Shown here: positions 23,936 through 35,224 of the stretch, in pieces
How the letters are laid out: every line of letters begins with the position of its first letter
Position numbering within the stretch: position 1 is the stretch's first letter
Origin: Lyophyllum atratum
Lineage: Eukaryota > Basidiomycota > Agaricomycetes > Agaricales > Lyophyllaceae
Assembly (NCBI GenBank): GCA_014905825.1
Contig: JACGCN010000019.1
Location: 620,001-684,000, forward strand
Reading direction: 5' to 3'
Length of the DNA stretch: 64,000 nucleotides
Made by a program: the position numbers and the translations under genes
The notes under the pieces: generated by a model
What the model was told of the DNA's origin: nothing
What the model saw: the letters and a program-made list of their open reading frames with translations, nothing else
The model's database searches: none

Positions 23936-24950
23936 TATGGGCGCTCCGTTGACGAAGAGCTCTAGGTGTCAATCATGGCATTCCCCAAGACGGACGGGTA
24001 GCCGTCCTGACCGTCCGCCGCCAGTAATACCTTTGTGATACCCCTTCGTCACAACACGCCTATTTGGATGACCATTAACGACGGCGATTCCCTTGTTGGT
24101 ACTCGGATATAACTTATTCTCGACTTATGTATATCATGCCACAGAACTGGACTCTCATCCTCTCACTGTCCTCTGTACTAGATCCTTATCCCAACTACGC
24201 TCCCTTCGGCGCCCTGTATCAATAACGTATACGGAGCTTACGCAATGCTATTTATCGCTTCTGTACTGGTTACAGAGGTTCGGTCCTAGACCAATCCCTA
24301 ACTACCCAAGAGAGTGTGGCGTCTAAGTTCATAAAGGCCATGACGGTAAACATATGTATGGTGACGGAGGCCGGAAATGGGGTTCAGAAAGTAGGTTAGT
24401 GAATATTGGTAGTAGACTAGTAGTAGTAGCATAGATGGTGACGTAACTGTATACCACCCACTGTGGCACAAGGCATGTGCACGAGGAGCTCATGCGAGTG
24501 ACATCAGATGAAGCGGAGCCGCAAAAGTTGATGTAGCGTCCATGGCATCTTAGCCGCCCATCCACTACTGACGTCTTCAATTATGGCTCTCAGAGATTTG
24601 CAGGGGGACCCATCCTAAAATACCCATACCGCCATCTTTCGAACTATACTGTCAGCACTGTGACGAAAGTACGGTTTTGTTTTAGCTAGTCACTCCGCAC
24701 ATCACAACACAGATGATACTGTGTTATTCTTCGGCGGTCCGACATCGCAAGGAAATATGCCCATCTGACAATACACTAGGGCCCGCTGCCTTCACGCATC
24801 ACGCGAAGCACGTCGAAGCGGACCGCCTCAATACTTCCGGAGTTCACGCGGCCTAGTCTTCTTTGGCGGTTCTTCGTGGCCATGGGACCCCCATCAAGCT
24901 AGTATAAAACGCTGTGCCTCTGTACTCCTGCTGATTTTGGTTGGGGGACG
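23936..24950. other. Intergenic, 1.0 kb, BNR-gene promoter at its right end
   Basis: No coding signal was found. A TATA box lies at 24903, 48 bases before the next ATG. The rest shows no repeat or RNA gene. Confidence 0.6.
24903..24909 (+). promoter_or_regulatory. TATA box for the BNR-type secreted protein gene
   Basis: TATAAAA lies 48 bases before the ATG at 24951, with a short leader between, a classic core promoter position. Confidence 0.65.
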
Positions 24951-26520
24951 ATGCGTCTCCAATTTGTCCTTGTCTCGCTCGCGAGTCTTCTGGCCACCCT
25001 CTGCTTGGCCGCACCAAAAGTCACACTCACCTCAAACACCCTTCTCGACGCGAATGGCGTCTTTTTCATCTCATACGACGGGGTCGTCAATGTCAACTCA
25101 TTCCAGCTCTCTGGTGTCCTCACATACTCCAATTACCAGTTTGCTGCCTGGTACACCTCCTCCCGCACGGCTGTTCTCGCGCGCCGTCAACTTCCTTCTG
25201 GCGCTTGGTCAACGCTGCAATTGCCACATACGCTATCAACAAGCGACTCCCACAACGTAATTGCACTGGGCGTATCGCCTGCCGATGGGAAGATTCATGT
25301 AGCAATGGATTGTCATAGCTCGACGCTATATTATACGAGCTCAGAGGCGGGGTTGGCTACGAATGGGGCAACATGGGTTACTAGCCGGTTCGCTGCGATT
25401 ACCACAACTTTGGCGGGGCTGAATATCGGGACGTACGTCCATATCTTCACATTCTCTGATGACAGGGCGATCCGAATTGCTGATCGCCTCACCACATAGG
25501 ACCGTCACTTACCCCCAGTTTGTCGTCACCCCCGACAAGCTGTTGCAATTCGTCTACCGGTCTGGCGTATCTGGAAATGGCGCCACACAGCTTGCTGAAT
25601 ACAGTGGCGGCAAGTGGTCGAACGTTGGATCCTGGGCTTCTGCGTCGGGAACTTATACCTCAACTAACGGTGTCACGAGCGCCGCACGCAACCTCTACAT
25701 CCACGGTTTCACGTACAGGTCTAGTCGCTTACATGTTACGGGGACGTGGAGAGAACAAGTGGGAGGTGTTTCCTGCAGTAGTGGAGGGCTGACCAACCAT
25801 GACACGACGTATTTCTACTCAGACGACAAAGGTGCGTCGATCCTACTATTTGTCTGGCGCCACTGGAGTCAAGTATATTTCCTAAGGTCGCACATGGAAG
25901 AATAGCGCAGGCTCTTCTATCGGAACATCGGGATCGAGCCCCGTCAATGTCAACACAGCGGGAATAATTGTCGACTCGCTGAACGCCGACCATGGCTTGA
26001 TGAACCAAGAATCACAAGCCGTAGATTCCGGTGGACAGATCCACGCAATTATTTCCTACGTCCCAGGTATGTTCGCCCTCTATTTCTCTCAGACGGAAAG
26101 CAGACCAACCCCGGTGCCATACCAGGTCGCTTCACCCAATGCGTAACGAGCTACCAAAACGATCGCACAAGCTATGCGCGCCCCTTCCACGTCTACCGCT
26201 CCTCCAGCGGTGCCTTCACGAAGGTCGAGATCCCCTTCGCAATCAACTCTGTCGGGCGCTCCCAGATCGTGATGGATAACGCAGACAACGTCTACGTCGT
26301 CCTACCCTACGTCCGTATCGTCACTGCGAGCAAGTCATCGGGATGGACTGACTGGACACTCGCGTACGATGGTTCAGCGGCGGGCCTGAATGCGTTTGGG
26401 GAGGTTACGGTCGATCGCGCAAGGGTGGCAAGTGGGGTGCTTTCAGTGCTCTATCAGGTCAAGAGCAGTGGGACGACGCCCTCCGCAGTCCGGGTCGTTG
26501 ATTTCCAGTTGAATACATAG
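24951..26520 (+). CDS. Secreted BNR-repeat (BNR_4-like, sialidase-fold) protein
   Basis: Four exons give about 460 residues. Residues 1-20 form a signal peptide (RLQFVLVSLASLLATLCLA). The mature protein reads as a beta-propeller: GVVNVNSFQLSGVLTYSNYQ, SHNVIALGVSPADGKIHVAMD, VTYPQFVVTPDKLLQFVYRS, LYIHGFTYRSSRLHVTGTWRE, DTTYFYSDDKGRTWKNSAG (an Asp-box-like S/T-x-D-x-G-x-T-W), and NQESQAVDSGGQIHAIISYV. This order and these phrases match the BNR_4 family, which includes polysaccharide lyases such as ulvan lyases and many uncharacterised secreted fungal proteins. The substrate is unknown. Introns occur at about 25432-25499, 25832-25887 and 26066-26126. Confidence 0.8.
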
Positions 26521-27031
26521 CACCCTTTCTGTCCTTATTTCGAGCTGTATCAAAATCGTTGAGGATTTCTGGAGGTCCCTGCGGGCTGCTCGCTCGTGTG
26601 ACTTCAGCTTCGGTAAAGAGTGGGCTGCGACAGGCGTGCCGGCAGTACTTCGAGCAAAAGCTACGAAGGAAAGGGACAAACAGCTTTTCATGTGAAGATG
26701 AAGAAAGGAGGAAGATGTATTGAAAAGGGCGGGTTCTTCTTCGTCACAGCGGCATACGAGTCATGAAGCCCGGCCTGAAGTCCAGCAGGACGTCTATCAT
26801 TAATGCATTCTCGCGAAACGACGCACAAGAACGTTTGGCATGCTTCCAAGCTTGTAGCTCGCGAACCCGAAGCCCAGAACTTGGATAGTCGAAGTGCTTC
26901 GAAGTGGCCAGAGAGGTTGATCAACCAAGCAGCGATCGAGAGTCAATGCAAATAGCGCCAAATATCCACCCCGTGGGCTGAACAAAAAGCAAAAACCCGT
27001 TTGTGGCCACGGAAACTCCCTACATACCATT
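26521..27031. other. Intergenic between BNR gene and U6 snRNA
   Basis: This is 3' flank of the BNR-type gene and upstream sequence of the U6 gene. I do not see a clear TATA box at the -30 position of U6. No coding signal is supported. Confidence 0.55.
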
Positions 27032-27055
27032 GTCCCCTTCGGGGTGACATACGAA

Positions 27056-27086
<31 letters not shown>

Positions 27087-27147
27087 GGCCCCTGCACAAG
27101 GATGACACGCTTTCCCGGAGTGGTAGATCTACGGATCTCAATATTTA
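27032..27147 (+). ncRNA. U6: U6 spliceosomal small nuclear RNA
   Basis: The region opens with a short stem-loop (GTCCCCTTCGGGGTGAC) and then carries the near-invariant U6 core: AATTGGAACGATACAGAGAA, GATTAGCATGGCCCCTGCAC and AAGGATGACACGC. It contains the ACAGAG box that pairs with the 5' splice site, the AGC triad and the U4/U6-pairing and internal stem-loop segments. No intron interrupts the core, unlike in some basidiomycete yeasts. A run of five T at 27148-27152 fits a Pol III terminator. The exact 3' end is not certain. The gene lies 20 bases before the start codon of the RidA gene, on the same strand. Confidence 0.93.
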
Positions 27148-27152
27148 TTTTT
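27148..27152 (+). terminator. Pol III T-run terminator after U6
   Basis: TTTTT follows the U6 sequence, as needed for Pol III termination. It is only 20 bases before the RidA ATG. Confidence 0.7.
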
Positions 27153-27172
27153 CCTCCTCTGACCTTTCCGCG

Positions 27173-27568
27173 ATGGCGTCGACAACCCAGCGACATAAAA
27201 CCACCAACCCCTACGAATCGCAGTTTGGCTACTCCAGAGCCGTCCGTCGCGGGCCTTTTATCTTTGTCTCCGGCACGACCTCCATTGATGTCGCGACTGG
27301 CACCGTTTTGCACCCCGAGTCCGCGTATGATCAGGCACTGAAGATCTTCTCCGAGATCGTGCTCGCGATCGAAGCGCTGGGCGGGACGCGTAACGACATA
27401 ATGCGCGTCAGGATGTTCGTGACTGCCGATGACGACAGCGGCGACGTGGGGCGCGCGATGAAGGACGCGCTCGGCGGGGTCGAGCCAGCCGCGACGATGA
27501 TCATAGGCGCGAAGTTCGTGCGCCCTGAGATGAAGGTCGAAATCGAGGCAGATGCATGGGTGCTATAA
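27173..27568 (+). CDS. RidA/YjgF/YER057c/UK114 family protein
   Basis: A single exon gives 131 residues. FGYSRAVRRGPFIFVSGTTS, ESAYDQALKIFSEIVLAIEA and GGTRNDIMRVRMFVTADDD are typical of the RidA family, and RPEMKVEIEADAWVL is the usual C-terminus, with the conserved Glu of the active-site region. RidA proteins hydrolyse reactive enamine/imine intermediates from amino-acid metabolism, as trimers, in cytosol or mitochondria. I chose the Met at 27173 because translating further upstream runs through the U6 RNA. The gene is convergent with the MFS transporter. Confidence 0.9.
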   Translation: MASTTQRHKTTNPYESQFGYSRAVRRGPFIFVSGTTSIDVATGTVLHPESAYDQALKIFSEIVLAIEALGGTRNDIMRVRMFVTADDDSGDVGRAMKDALGGVEPAATMIIGAKFVRPEMKVEIEADAWVL

Positions 27569-27775
27569 TCAGTAAAACACGCCAAAGATTCTCGATCCCG
27601 CCAGGCCTAACACCCCACTTGTCAGACGATAGTAATACGCGAATGCAAACGCTCTGGAATGCGATTATACTCGGGATGTAAAGAACTAGTAAACGACGTA
27701 TGATACAGGGCAGGATTGCAGGATACATGTGTATCTATGTGTATAACACACGGCTTTAAACTATTGCTACACGGT

Positions 27776-30502
27776 TTAGTGTACGATGGCACGTTCGCTA
27801 CCCTTGGTGCGGTCCCCGCTGTCGCCCTCACCCTCTCGGAGCATCAAGACACAGCAGCCAGCGATAGTAAAAATGACGACGCTGGTGTACACGGGGATTG
27901 AACGGTCTATCATCAGGAGGCCTCCACCGAGCATAGGTGCGATCATGCCGCCTCTGAAGGAGAGTTGTGAGTCATGGAGGACACCGGAATGGGTGAATTC
28001 ATCAGCTTACATTCGTGAGAGGGCAGAGGCAATCCCACACGCGGTTCCTCGAACTGGAAAGTTTCGCATTAGCGTCAGTGGCATGGAAGGATCGGAGGTG
28101 GGCACACCTTTCGTCCCAAAGATCTCCGGGGTCCACCCATACAAGACAGCCCACATGGCCTATGGCAAGGAATCACGCATAAGTCCCGCATTTACTTGCA
28201 AAGTATAGCAAGAAGACCCACCGTCGCACTCAAACTGATCCCAACCGTACTCGCCCTCACAGCCCACGTCGACTCCACCATCACGAAAACAACACAGAAG
28301 AAAGCGGTGATGAAGGTACTCCCCGCTAGCGACCATCTGCGGCCTACGGGCGATTCTATCAGATATGCACCGAGCTGTGGAAGGTCGTGTCAGATTGTCG
28401 CAGTGGCCAAGCAGGCAAAGGAACTCACGATGGCTCCAGGACATCCACCGATGGTGAAAATCACGACATCCCACAGGGAATCCTCTAATGTCTTCGCCTC
28501 AGACGCAACCATGCTCTTGCTCGCTTTTCCAGACTCAAGCAGTTTCGGGAGGTACACGTTGAACATCGTATACGCTAGATCACAACACCATCAGTATCAA
28601 GTTGCAAGCAAGAAGAATGAATACAAAACATACCTAGAGACATAGCAAACCAAGTCGCCCACACGAAGACCGTCGTCCGCAGCCACTCCGGCGACAGCAC
28701 CATCATCACCCGGTCCCGCCACGCCGACAGCGGTTTCCTCATCCACCGAGGCAGTACCCCACACACGCGCTTCTCATAGATCGACTCAGCACGACGCGAC
28801 GACGCGCCCGAAAGGCGTCGGCGGCTCGACAGCGAGGGACCCAATCGGGGTGGACGGGGAGTTGCTCGAGGTGAGATTGGGGTCTGTACAGGCGAAGAAG
28901 GCTTGCTGTCCGTCGCAGGATGTAACTGATCTTCAAGCCCGTTGAGCCCGGGGAAGGCAGAGGCGTGCTCCACTGCGGGCGTAGCGAAGGTGTGGCCGTC
29001 GAGGACGGTGGGCGACGCGTCAGTGGAGTTGTACTGCGTGATGAGGGCGGGGCGGCCGCTGCCTGCAGGCGATGCTACTACGCTTGGAACGGGGGGAACG
29101 GCGAGGAATGCTTCGCCATCAACATCTAAGGCGCTGAAGATGGTGCTAGAGGTCGCGCGAGGGCGCTGTTCGTGCTTTTTGTAGTTAGGGCGCGGGATGG
29201 GGAAGCGTGGGGCTTCGGCAGCGGGGGAGGCAACGATGGGGGTAGGATTGTGATAATGGTCCCGCACGTCTTCGATTTCGAGGGAGAGATCGGAGCCGTT
29301 GAAGCGGGATATCAGCTGAAGTGACTCTATGGCTTCAAGAGGTCGACCGGCGTGAACTAGGTAACGTGGAGATTCGTGTAGGCGGAAGAAGAGGATGCGT
29401 GCAATGAACATTGAGAGAGTCTGTATGACGCGTTTAGTTACGACATATGAAAGAGGAAGGGGCAGACATACGATGAGCCCGAGGGCAATGAGAAGATATC
29501 TCCATCCTTGATTTTCGGTATCTACGTTGCAGGGTCGATCAGGAAGACACGAGTTGTGGGGTATGACTAAGAGGGCGACGACGGCTGAGAGGACAGCGCC
29601 AACGGAGAAAAAGACAGACAACGCGGTGACGAGGTATTGCTTCGCCTTCGGCATGTGCTCGAGTAGTAATGTTCCGTCTGTGGGCATAGAACCCTAGAAA
29701 GGGGTGTAAATGGAGGACGGCATATTCTAAGGTAAGCACGTACTCCGACAGCACTCCCAAGGAAAAACAATAGGACGCATAATGTAGGGAAGGAGTTTGC
29801 AAAAGATGCTAGGAGGCCGAAAACGGCTGTGAAGCATAGAGTTGCGTTGAAGGCCGCGCTGCGTCCCATTATGTCGGAACCTGTCAGAGACATTAGCCGT
29901 TATAATACATCGCATGGCTCAATACGCACAGGTACCCCATCCTATCGCCCCGAACATCATGCCTGCAAACATCGACGAAGACACACTCCCGATGTAGCTG
30001 TCCGGTACTACATATAACGTTCAGCGTGATGACGTCTCTCGACTAGACGACCAACCGTCATAGTGCTTTTGTATACGGGGAAGGATTATTGCCACTGCTT
30101 GTATCCACATCTGTGGCATCGTCAACAATGCCCAAGAAGCACGGCAGGTCTACGTACATTATCCGCCATCCAGCCTTCGCAGCATTTGAGTAAACTTCAC
30201 GTCGATGTCTGATACAGTCTGACAACACTCACCAAATCCACATAACGACAGCAGTGTCCACTGGTAACTCCCCATTCCAATGCGATCTATAGTTTTGTCG
30301 AGCTATAATCAAAAGTTAGGTTGCTCCATTTCCACCGCACAAGTGCTGCCAATCGTACCGGGGTGCGTCCGTCGCATACGTCCTCGCCTACGATGAGGTT
30401 CTGTCGTTCAACGTCCGCTTCATCTCCGTCGTCGTCAGGAAAGTAGCTGGTCATCCTCTCGTCGGTCCAGAAGCCAGATGCGCGCGGGGCAAGATTGGCC
30501 AT
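27776..30502 (-). CDS. Major facilitator superfamily transporter with large central loop
   Basis: About eight exons give roughly 770 residues. The N-terminal cytosolic part (MANLAPRASGFWTDERMTSY) leads into transmembrane segments: QWTLLSLCGFGWMADN, then GSDIMGRSAAFNATLCFTAV, TLCVLLFFLGSAVGGSMP and YLVTALSVFFSVGAVLSAVV. Between helices 6 and 7 lies a loop of over 200 residues rich in Pro, Ser and Arg. Helices resume with TTVFVWATWFAMSLAYTMFN and the C-terminal set, including GGCPGAI, SPVGRRWSLAGSTFIT and GTACGIASALSRIGGMIAPM. The layout resembles the SV2/VPS73-like fungal MFS group. The substrate is unknown. Loop phosphorylation could control turnover; this is inference. Confidence 0.85.
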
Positions 30503-31170
30503 GGCATCAGTCAGCGATTCGGTTTATAAGAAGTGACAATTGCGCAATTAGCGGAGGTGGTGACTTCAATTACAGTACAGGTTTATCCCGATTAGGTAAC
30601 ATGCTTTATGAACTGCGCCCCTAGACCCGCTCGGCAGTTTCCTCCGACGACTCGCCTTAAAAAAGAAAAACATCTCAAAGATCGTGCTGCTCTTCCGGTG
30701 CAATTGAACCATCAGGTATTTTATCTGGTGTAAACTTCCAGTTCGTCTCGACTTCCCGGCAATGCAAGTAAAATACTTCCCTGCGGCACTCGACATCCTA
30801 TCATGATGTACGTCAATACAATGCAATTGTCAAACTCTTGTACGTTCATCCTATCAGAGTTTGTCAGAGTGATTACTAGTTGTGTTATCGTAAGAATGTT
30901 TATATCTGCTGTGGGAATAACTAGGTCGAAATCGTGCTGATGTTCCCCGTAGCTCCTCCGTTTCCATTTCACAGTCGTCCACTAGCTATGTAGCCGTAAT
31001 CGAGCTCGGAGCGGGTTGCCTCAGGGTTGTTCACTCGGCACCGAAATACCACCGTTACAGTGACGTTGGTCAGCGGCCCGTGACGTACCGTGTAAATTTC
31101 CTGGAGTCAGCCAAGAGTCAGCCTCCTCCTTGCTTGGAGACAAGCTAGGGCTTTCGAGTCCTCAATATTT
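30503..31170. other. Divergent promoter region, MFS transporter / Rad4
   Basis: The two genes point away from each other. The 670 bases hold no supported coding frame and no repeat. Confidence 0.6.
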
Positions 31171-34100
31171 ATGGCATCCATTTCAGAGAACGACCCATTG
31201 AACGAGCAAGACAGCGAGGATGATTTTGACTGGGAAGAAGTTGAAGTTCCCGAACACGAACAGCAGCAAGAACATCTCGAGATCACCATTCAAGCAGCGG
31301 GTTCACGTTTAAAGAAAGAAGCTGCCAGCAAGTCCGTCTCAACTCTTGTTGTCTGACTATTAGACGTGTGTTTATCTTGCCGTGATTCAGGTTCAAGGGG
31401 ATATCGCATGCGGAACGCATTAGACGAATAGAAGTCCACAAGGTGCACACGGTAGTGCTGCTCGGGAACGCGTCAGTCCGCAACAAATGGATAAATGACC
31501 CTCTACTACATGTACGTGTCTGGATTCATCTGTAAGGCGCTAATCTTTATGTCGAATTCAGGCCCGTCTGCTCTCAGTGACACCTTTGCCGCTGCAGAAC
31601 GCCTTCGCCATGATCCATAAGTCTCGAGTACCAGAACAGCACCAACGTGGCCGGATGTTCGAAGCTGCAGTCAACAACCTCGCAGAATGGTGGTCAAATA
31701 TATATTTTGAGGTGACTATGGACGGTCACATCCGGAACAGGACCTACGACGACATCCAAGCTAAACTTGCGAAAATAGCACCTTCAACAGAGCCGGATGC
31801 CGTCCTCGACATCGACGACGTCGAGGACATTCTTGGTGGAGAGCCCGAGGTCATACGAAGCGCTAAAAGCCTCATGAAGCACGGTCTCATGCGATACGGG
31901 TCGCGGGATGTCAGTGCCCAACTGTTCACGGCGCTATGTCGCGGCTTGGGTATCCCTGCACGATTAGTTGTCAGCTTGCAAAGTGTACCCTGGCAAACGA
32001 GCGTGGGCAAGCCGAAGCCAACGTACACTAGGAAGCCGAAAGCGGGCAAGGGAAAGAGCAAAGCCAAGGTGGAAGAGAATGGGGTGGAAGAGAACGGTGA
32101 CTTAGGCTCGGAGGACGTCAACAAGTCAGCCTCTACTTCGAGAGCCGCTTCTGAAGCGTTAGACAGTGGGAAAGGGAAGTTTTTTACAGGCGAAGGGCAG
32201 CGTCTTGATGGATCGCCTGTTCCTAAGAGCGAGAAGGCTAAGGGAAAGGAAAAAGCGAAACCTGTCATAACGCTCCGCAAGACCAAGAACAAAGGGAACG
32301 TCCTCGGTAGTACCCCCGGACCTTCTCGTGCCAGTTCAAGCAAACTTGGTGAGCCAGTTGATACTTATCATCACATCCCTTGAAAGTGAAGAAACAACCC
32401 TACAGCCGCGCCAGATCCTGCCACCACTCCACCCGTCTTCTGGACTGAAGTCTTCTCCCGTCCCGATGCTAGATGGATCCCCGTGGACCCCATTCGCTCT
32501 ATGGTCAACAAACGCAAAGTCTTCGACCCCGCGCCCTCCACCACCGGCCACGCGCCCGCCGCCCACTCGCCACTCTTCCCGCAGGCGTATGCGGCTGCAT
32601 TGGACCGACGCCCCGTCGTTGCGAATGCGAGGTCTGTGCGGCAGGAGAATAGGATGATGTATGTGATGGCGTTCGAGGAGGACGGGTTTGCGCGCGATGT
32701 GACGAGGCGCTATGCGAAGCAGTTCAGCGCTAAGATCGCGAAGGTGCAAGGGGGGAGTAGTACGATTGGTGGTGGCAAGGGGAGACAAGCATGGTGGGAG
32801 AAAGTTGTGGGTCTGGTGAGCCGGCCTTATCGACTGGTATGCTTATGTCCTCGCTTTTGCAAGACTAAAATGCTGATCTGGTATCTCAACGACATCTAGC
32901 ACCGAGACGATGTGGAGGATGAAGAGCTCGAGACAGCGCAAATGATGGAGGGGATGCCAACGACCATCTCTGGCTTCAAGGATCACGCATTGTCCGTCTC
33001 TTCTCTTCTGAATAGTTGCAGCAACGAGCTAATATACAAGTGATCGACGAACAGATATGTCCTTACGCGGCATCTCAAGCAAAACCAGGTCATCCACCCT
33101 CCCCCTCCAGATACACCTGAACTTGGCAAGTTCCGTGGCGAGTCCGTATACCCGCGTTCTGCTGTCGTCTCTCTCAAGACAGCCGAGAACTGGATGCGTA
33201 GCGAGGGTCGGACGGTGAAGGAGGGCGAGCAGCCGCTCAAGATGGTGAAGATCCGCGCGGGTACGATTAGCCGTATGCGCGAGCTCGAAGTCTTGAAGGA
33301 TGAACTTCAGGCGGCGGGGGACCCAGGTGCAAGCGTTGAAGAGACGATGCAAGGACTGTACGCCAGGAGCCAGACCGAGCAATATAAACCCGATCCAATC
33401 ATCAACGTAAGTTTTCTTTCTACATCAGTTTTCTCACTTTCTAACGAAAATACCTTTAATTTGTGCTTTTTGGTTGTTGTTGGGTTCCATTACGTGTACT
33501 TTCGCCGTTATTCCGTCATCTTGTTTATTGCTTGTGGCTCAGGGTAAAGTTCCCAAGAACAACTTTGGGAACATTGATTTGTATGTTCCCTCGATGCTTC
33601 CACGTGGGGCGGTGCATGTGCCCTGTGAGTGATTCTACGAACTTTGTTACCTGTCCAGGCTTCTGATCGATATACTCTGACAGTCAAAGGTGTTGCAAAG
33701 ATAGCCAGGAAACTGGGCTTTGATTACGCAGAGGCGGTAGTGCGTGGTTACTTTCATTTCGGTGTAAATGCGCTTTCCTCATGGTCCACCAGACTGGCTT
33801 CGAGTTCAAGAAACGCCGAGCCTTCCCAGTCATCGAAGGCGTCGTGGTAGCTCAGGAAAACGAAGCCGCTTTGCTGGAAGTAAGCTAGGACCCACGTGAA
33901 AAAGATTTGACATGACATATTCATTGACCACTCTTCTAGGCGTACTGGTCAGCCGAACAAGTTGCGGAAGAGAAAGCTCGAGCTAAAAGAGAAGAGCGTG
34001 TTATAAAGCAATGGACGCGGCTAGTCCACGGCCTCCGGATTCGCCAGCGCCTCCAAGCACAGTACGCAACGAAGCCTGACGGGGAACAACCATCTCAGGA

Positions 34101-35107
34101 TGTTCAACTCAAAACGAGCCATGACACTGAAGACGCCCAATTGGGAACCTCTAATGTCTGTCTCTTTAGTCTTTGCTTCTATCGCTTCTTGCTGCGGTAT
34201 GCTGACGAGATGTTAGGACACAAATCAACAGGACATTGTTGTCACGATGTCGCACCCCGGCGTGGGTGCTGGCGGCGGCTTTCTAGTTGGCGCCGACGAC
34301 GTCGTTCAGCCGTTCCATCTGCCGAAATATAAATATCAGCCTCCTGCCGCGTCGAAAGCGGCTCTCACGGGGGGTTTTATTCCCCACGATAATATCGATG
34401 TGCCCGTGGGGTCGGAGCTAGGCTTTGGTGGCCTAGACACAGCTCCAGATAGGAATACCGGGGCATATGACCTGCAAACCATGGACGTGGATTCGGATGC
34501 CGAGCTCGAGGAAGTCCCCATCGCTGAACCCCAGTCAATGGACCAAATCGACGTCAGTTCTGGCCCGAAGACGATGCGGGAGCTCGCCGAGGACGCTGCT
34601 AGACTAGGGCCTGCTGGAGATGACAGTGATGGTGACGAGATTTTGGACATCGATCCGTACCGGCCCTCATCTGAGCCCACAAGGGACCGAGCACTTATCG
34701 AGTCCGAGTCGGCGTATAAGCCAAACATAGGGCCTCGGCCACTCCGCGTGAACCTGAAACTATCTGGCAACACTGCCACCAACCCGGGTCTTGCTGACGC
34801 AACACCAACCTCGACGCTGAAGGAGCAGAAGACTAAGTCCCATACGCGCCCACCTGCCCGTCGTGCGTCCACTCGAGGGAAGACCAAGAAGAGAGCGAGG
34901 GATGATGACTTGGAGGACATGATTAATGCCAGCGAGGATGAGTCTCCGCCAAAGAGGCGCGCTACCGGCGCTGCGGCTAAAGCGAGCACGACGACGACAC
35001 CTACACCGTCCACACGAACGTTGAGGCCGCGGGCGTCCAAGACGCCTGCTCAGGTGAAGGAGGCGGAGGAGCAGGAGATGGCTTATCGACGTGCCATCGG
35101 GCAATAA
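31171..35107 (+). CDS. RAD4: Rad4/XPC nucleotide excision repair protein
   Basis: About nine exons give over 1000 residues. The acidic start (SENDPLNEQDSEDDFDWEEV) leads into the transglutaminase-like region: FEAAVNNLAEWWSNIYFEV, SLMKHGLMRYGSRDVSAQLF, TALCRGLGIPARLVVSLQSV, a Lys-rich insert, then PVFWTEVFSRPDARWIPVD. DHALYVLTRHLKQNQVIHP begins BHD1. BHD2 and BHD3 follow; NFGNIDLYVPSMLPRGAVHV is the highly conserved BHD3 start, and TGFEFKKRRAFPVIEGVVV its end. A C-terminal extension of about 290 residues is acidic and then basic. Rad4/XPC recognises helix-distorting lesions with Rad23 and starts global-genome repair. The catalytic triad of the transglutaminase fold is not expected to be kept in this family. 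Convergent with TRM61, 117 bases apart. Confidence 0.9.
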
Positions 35108-35224
35108 CCCGAGGTCAGATGTAATTTTTTGTTGCTTGTGATACACCACTCTACCGTATCAGACATCTATACCCCTAGTACCCGTCTACCCTGTAATCAA
35201 TAAATGTTGCAACCCTGTTATGGA

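Noticed and set aside
27044..27172. N-terminal extension of RidA by 43 residues
   Set aside because: The extension is the U6 RNA sequence read as protein; RidA similarity starts after 27173.
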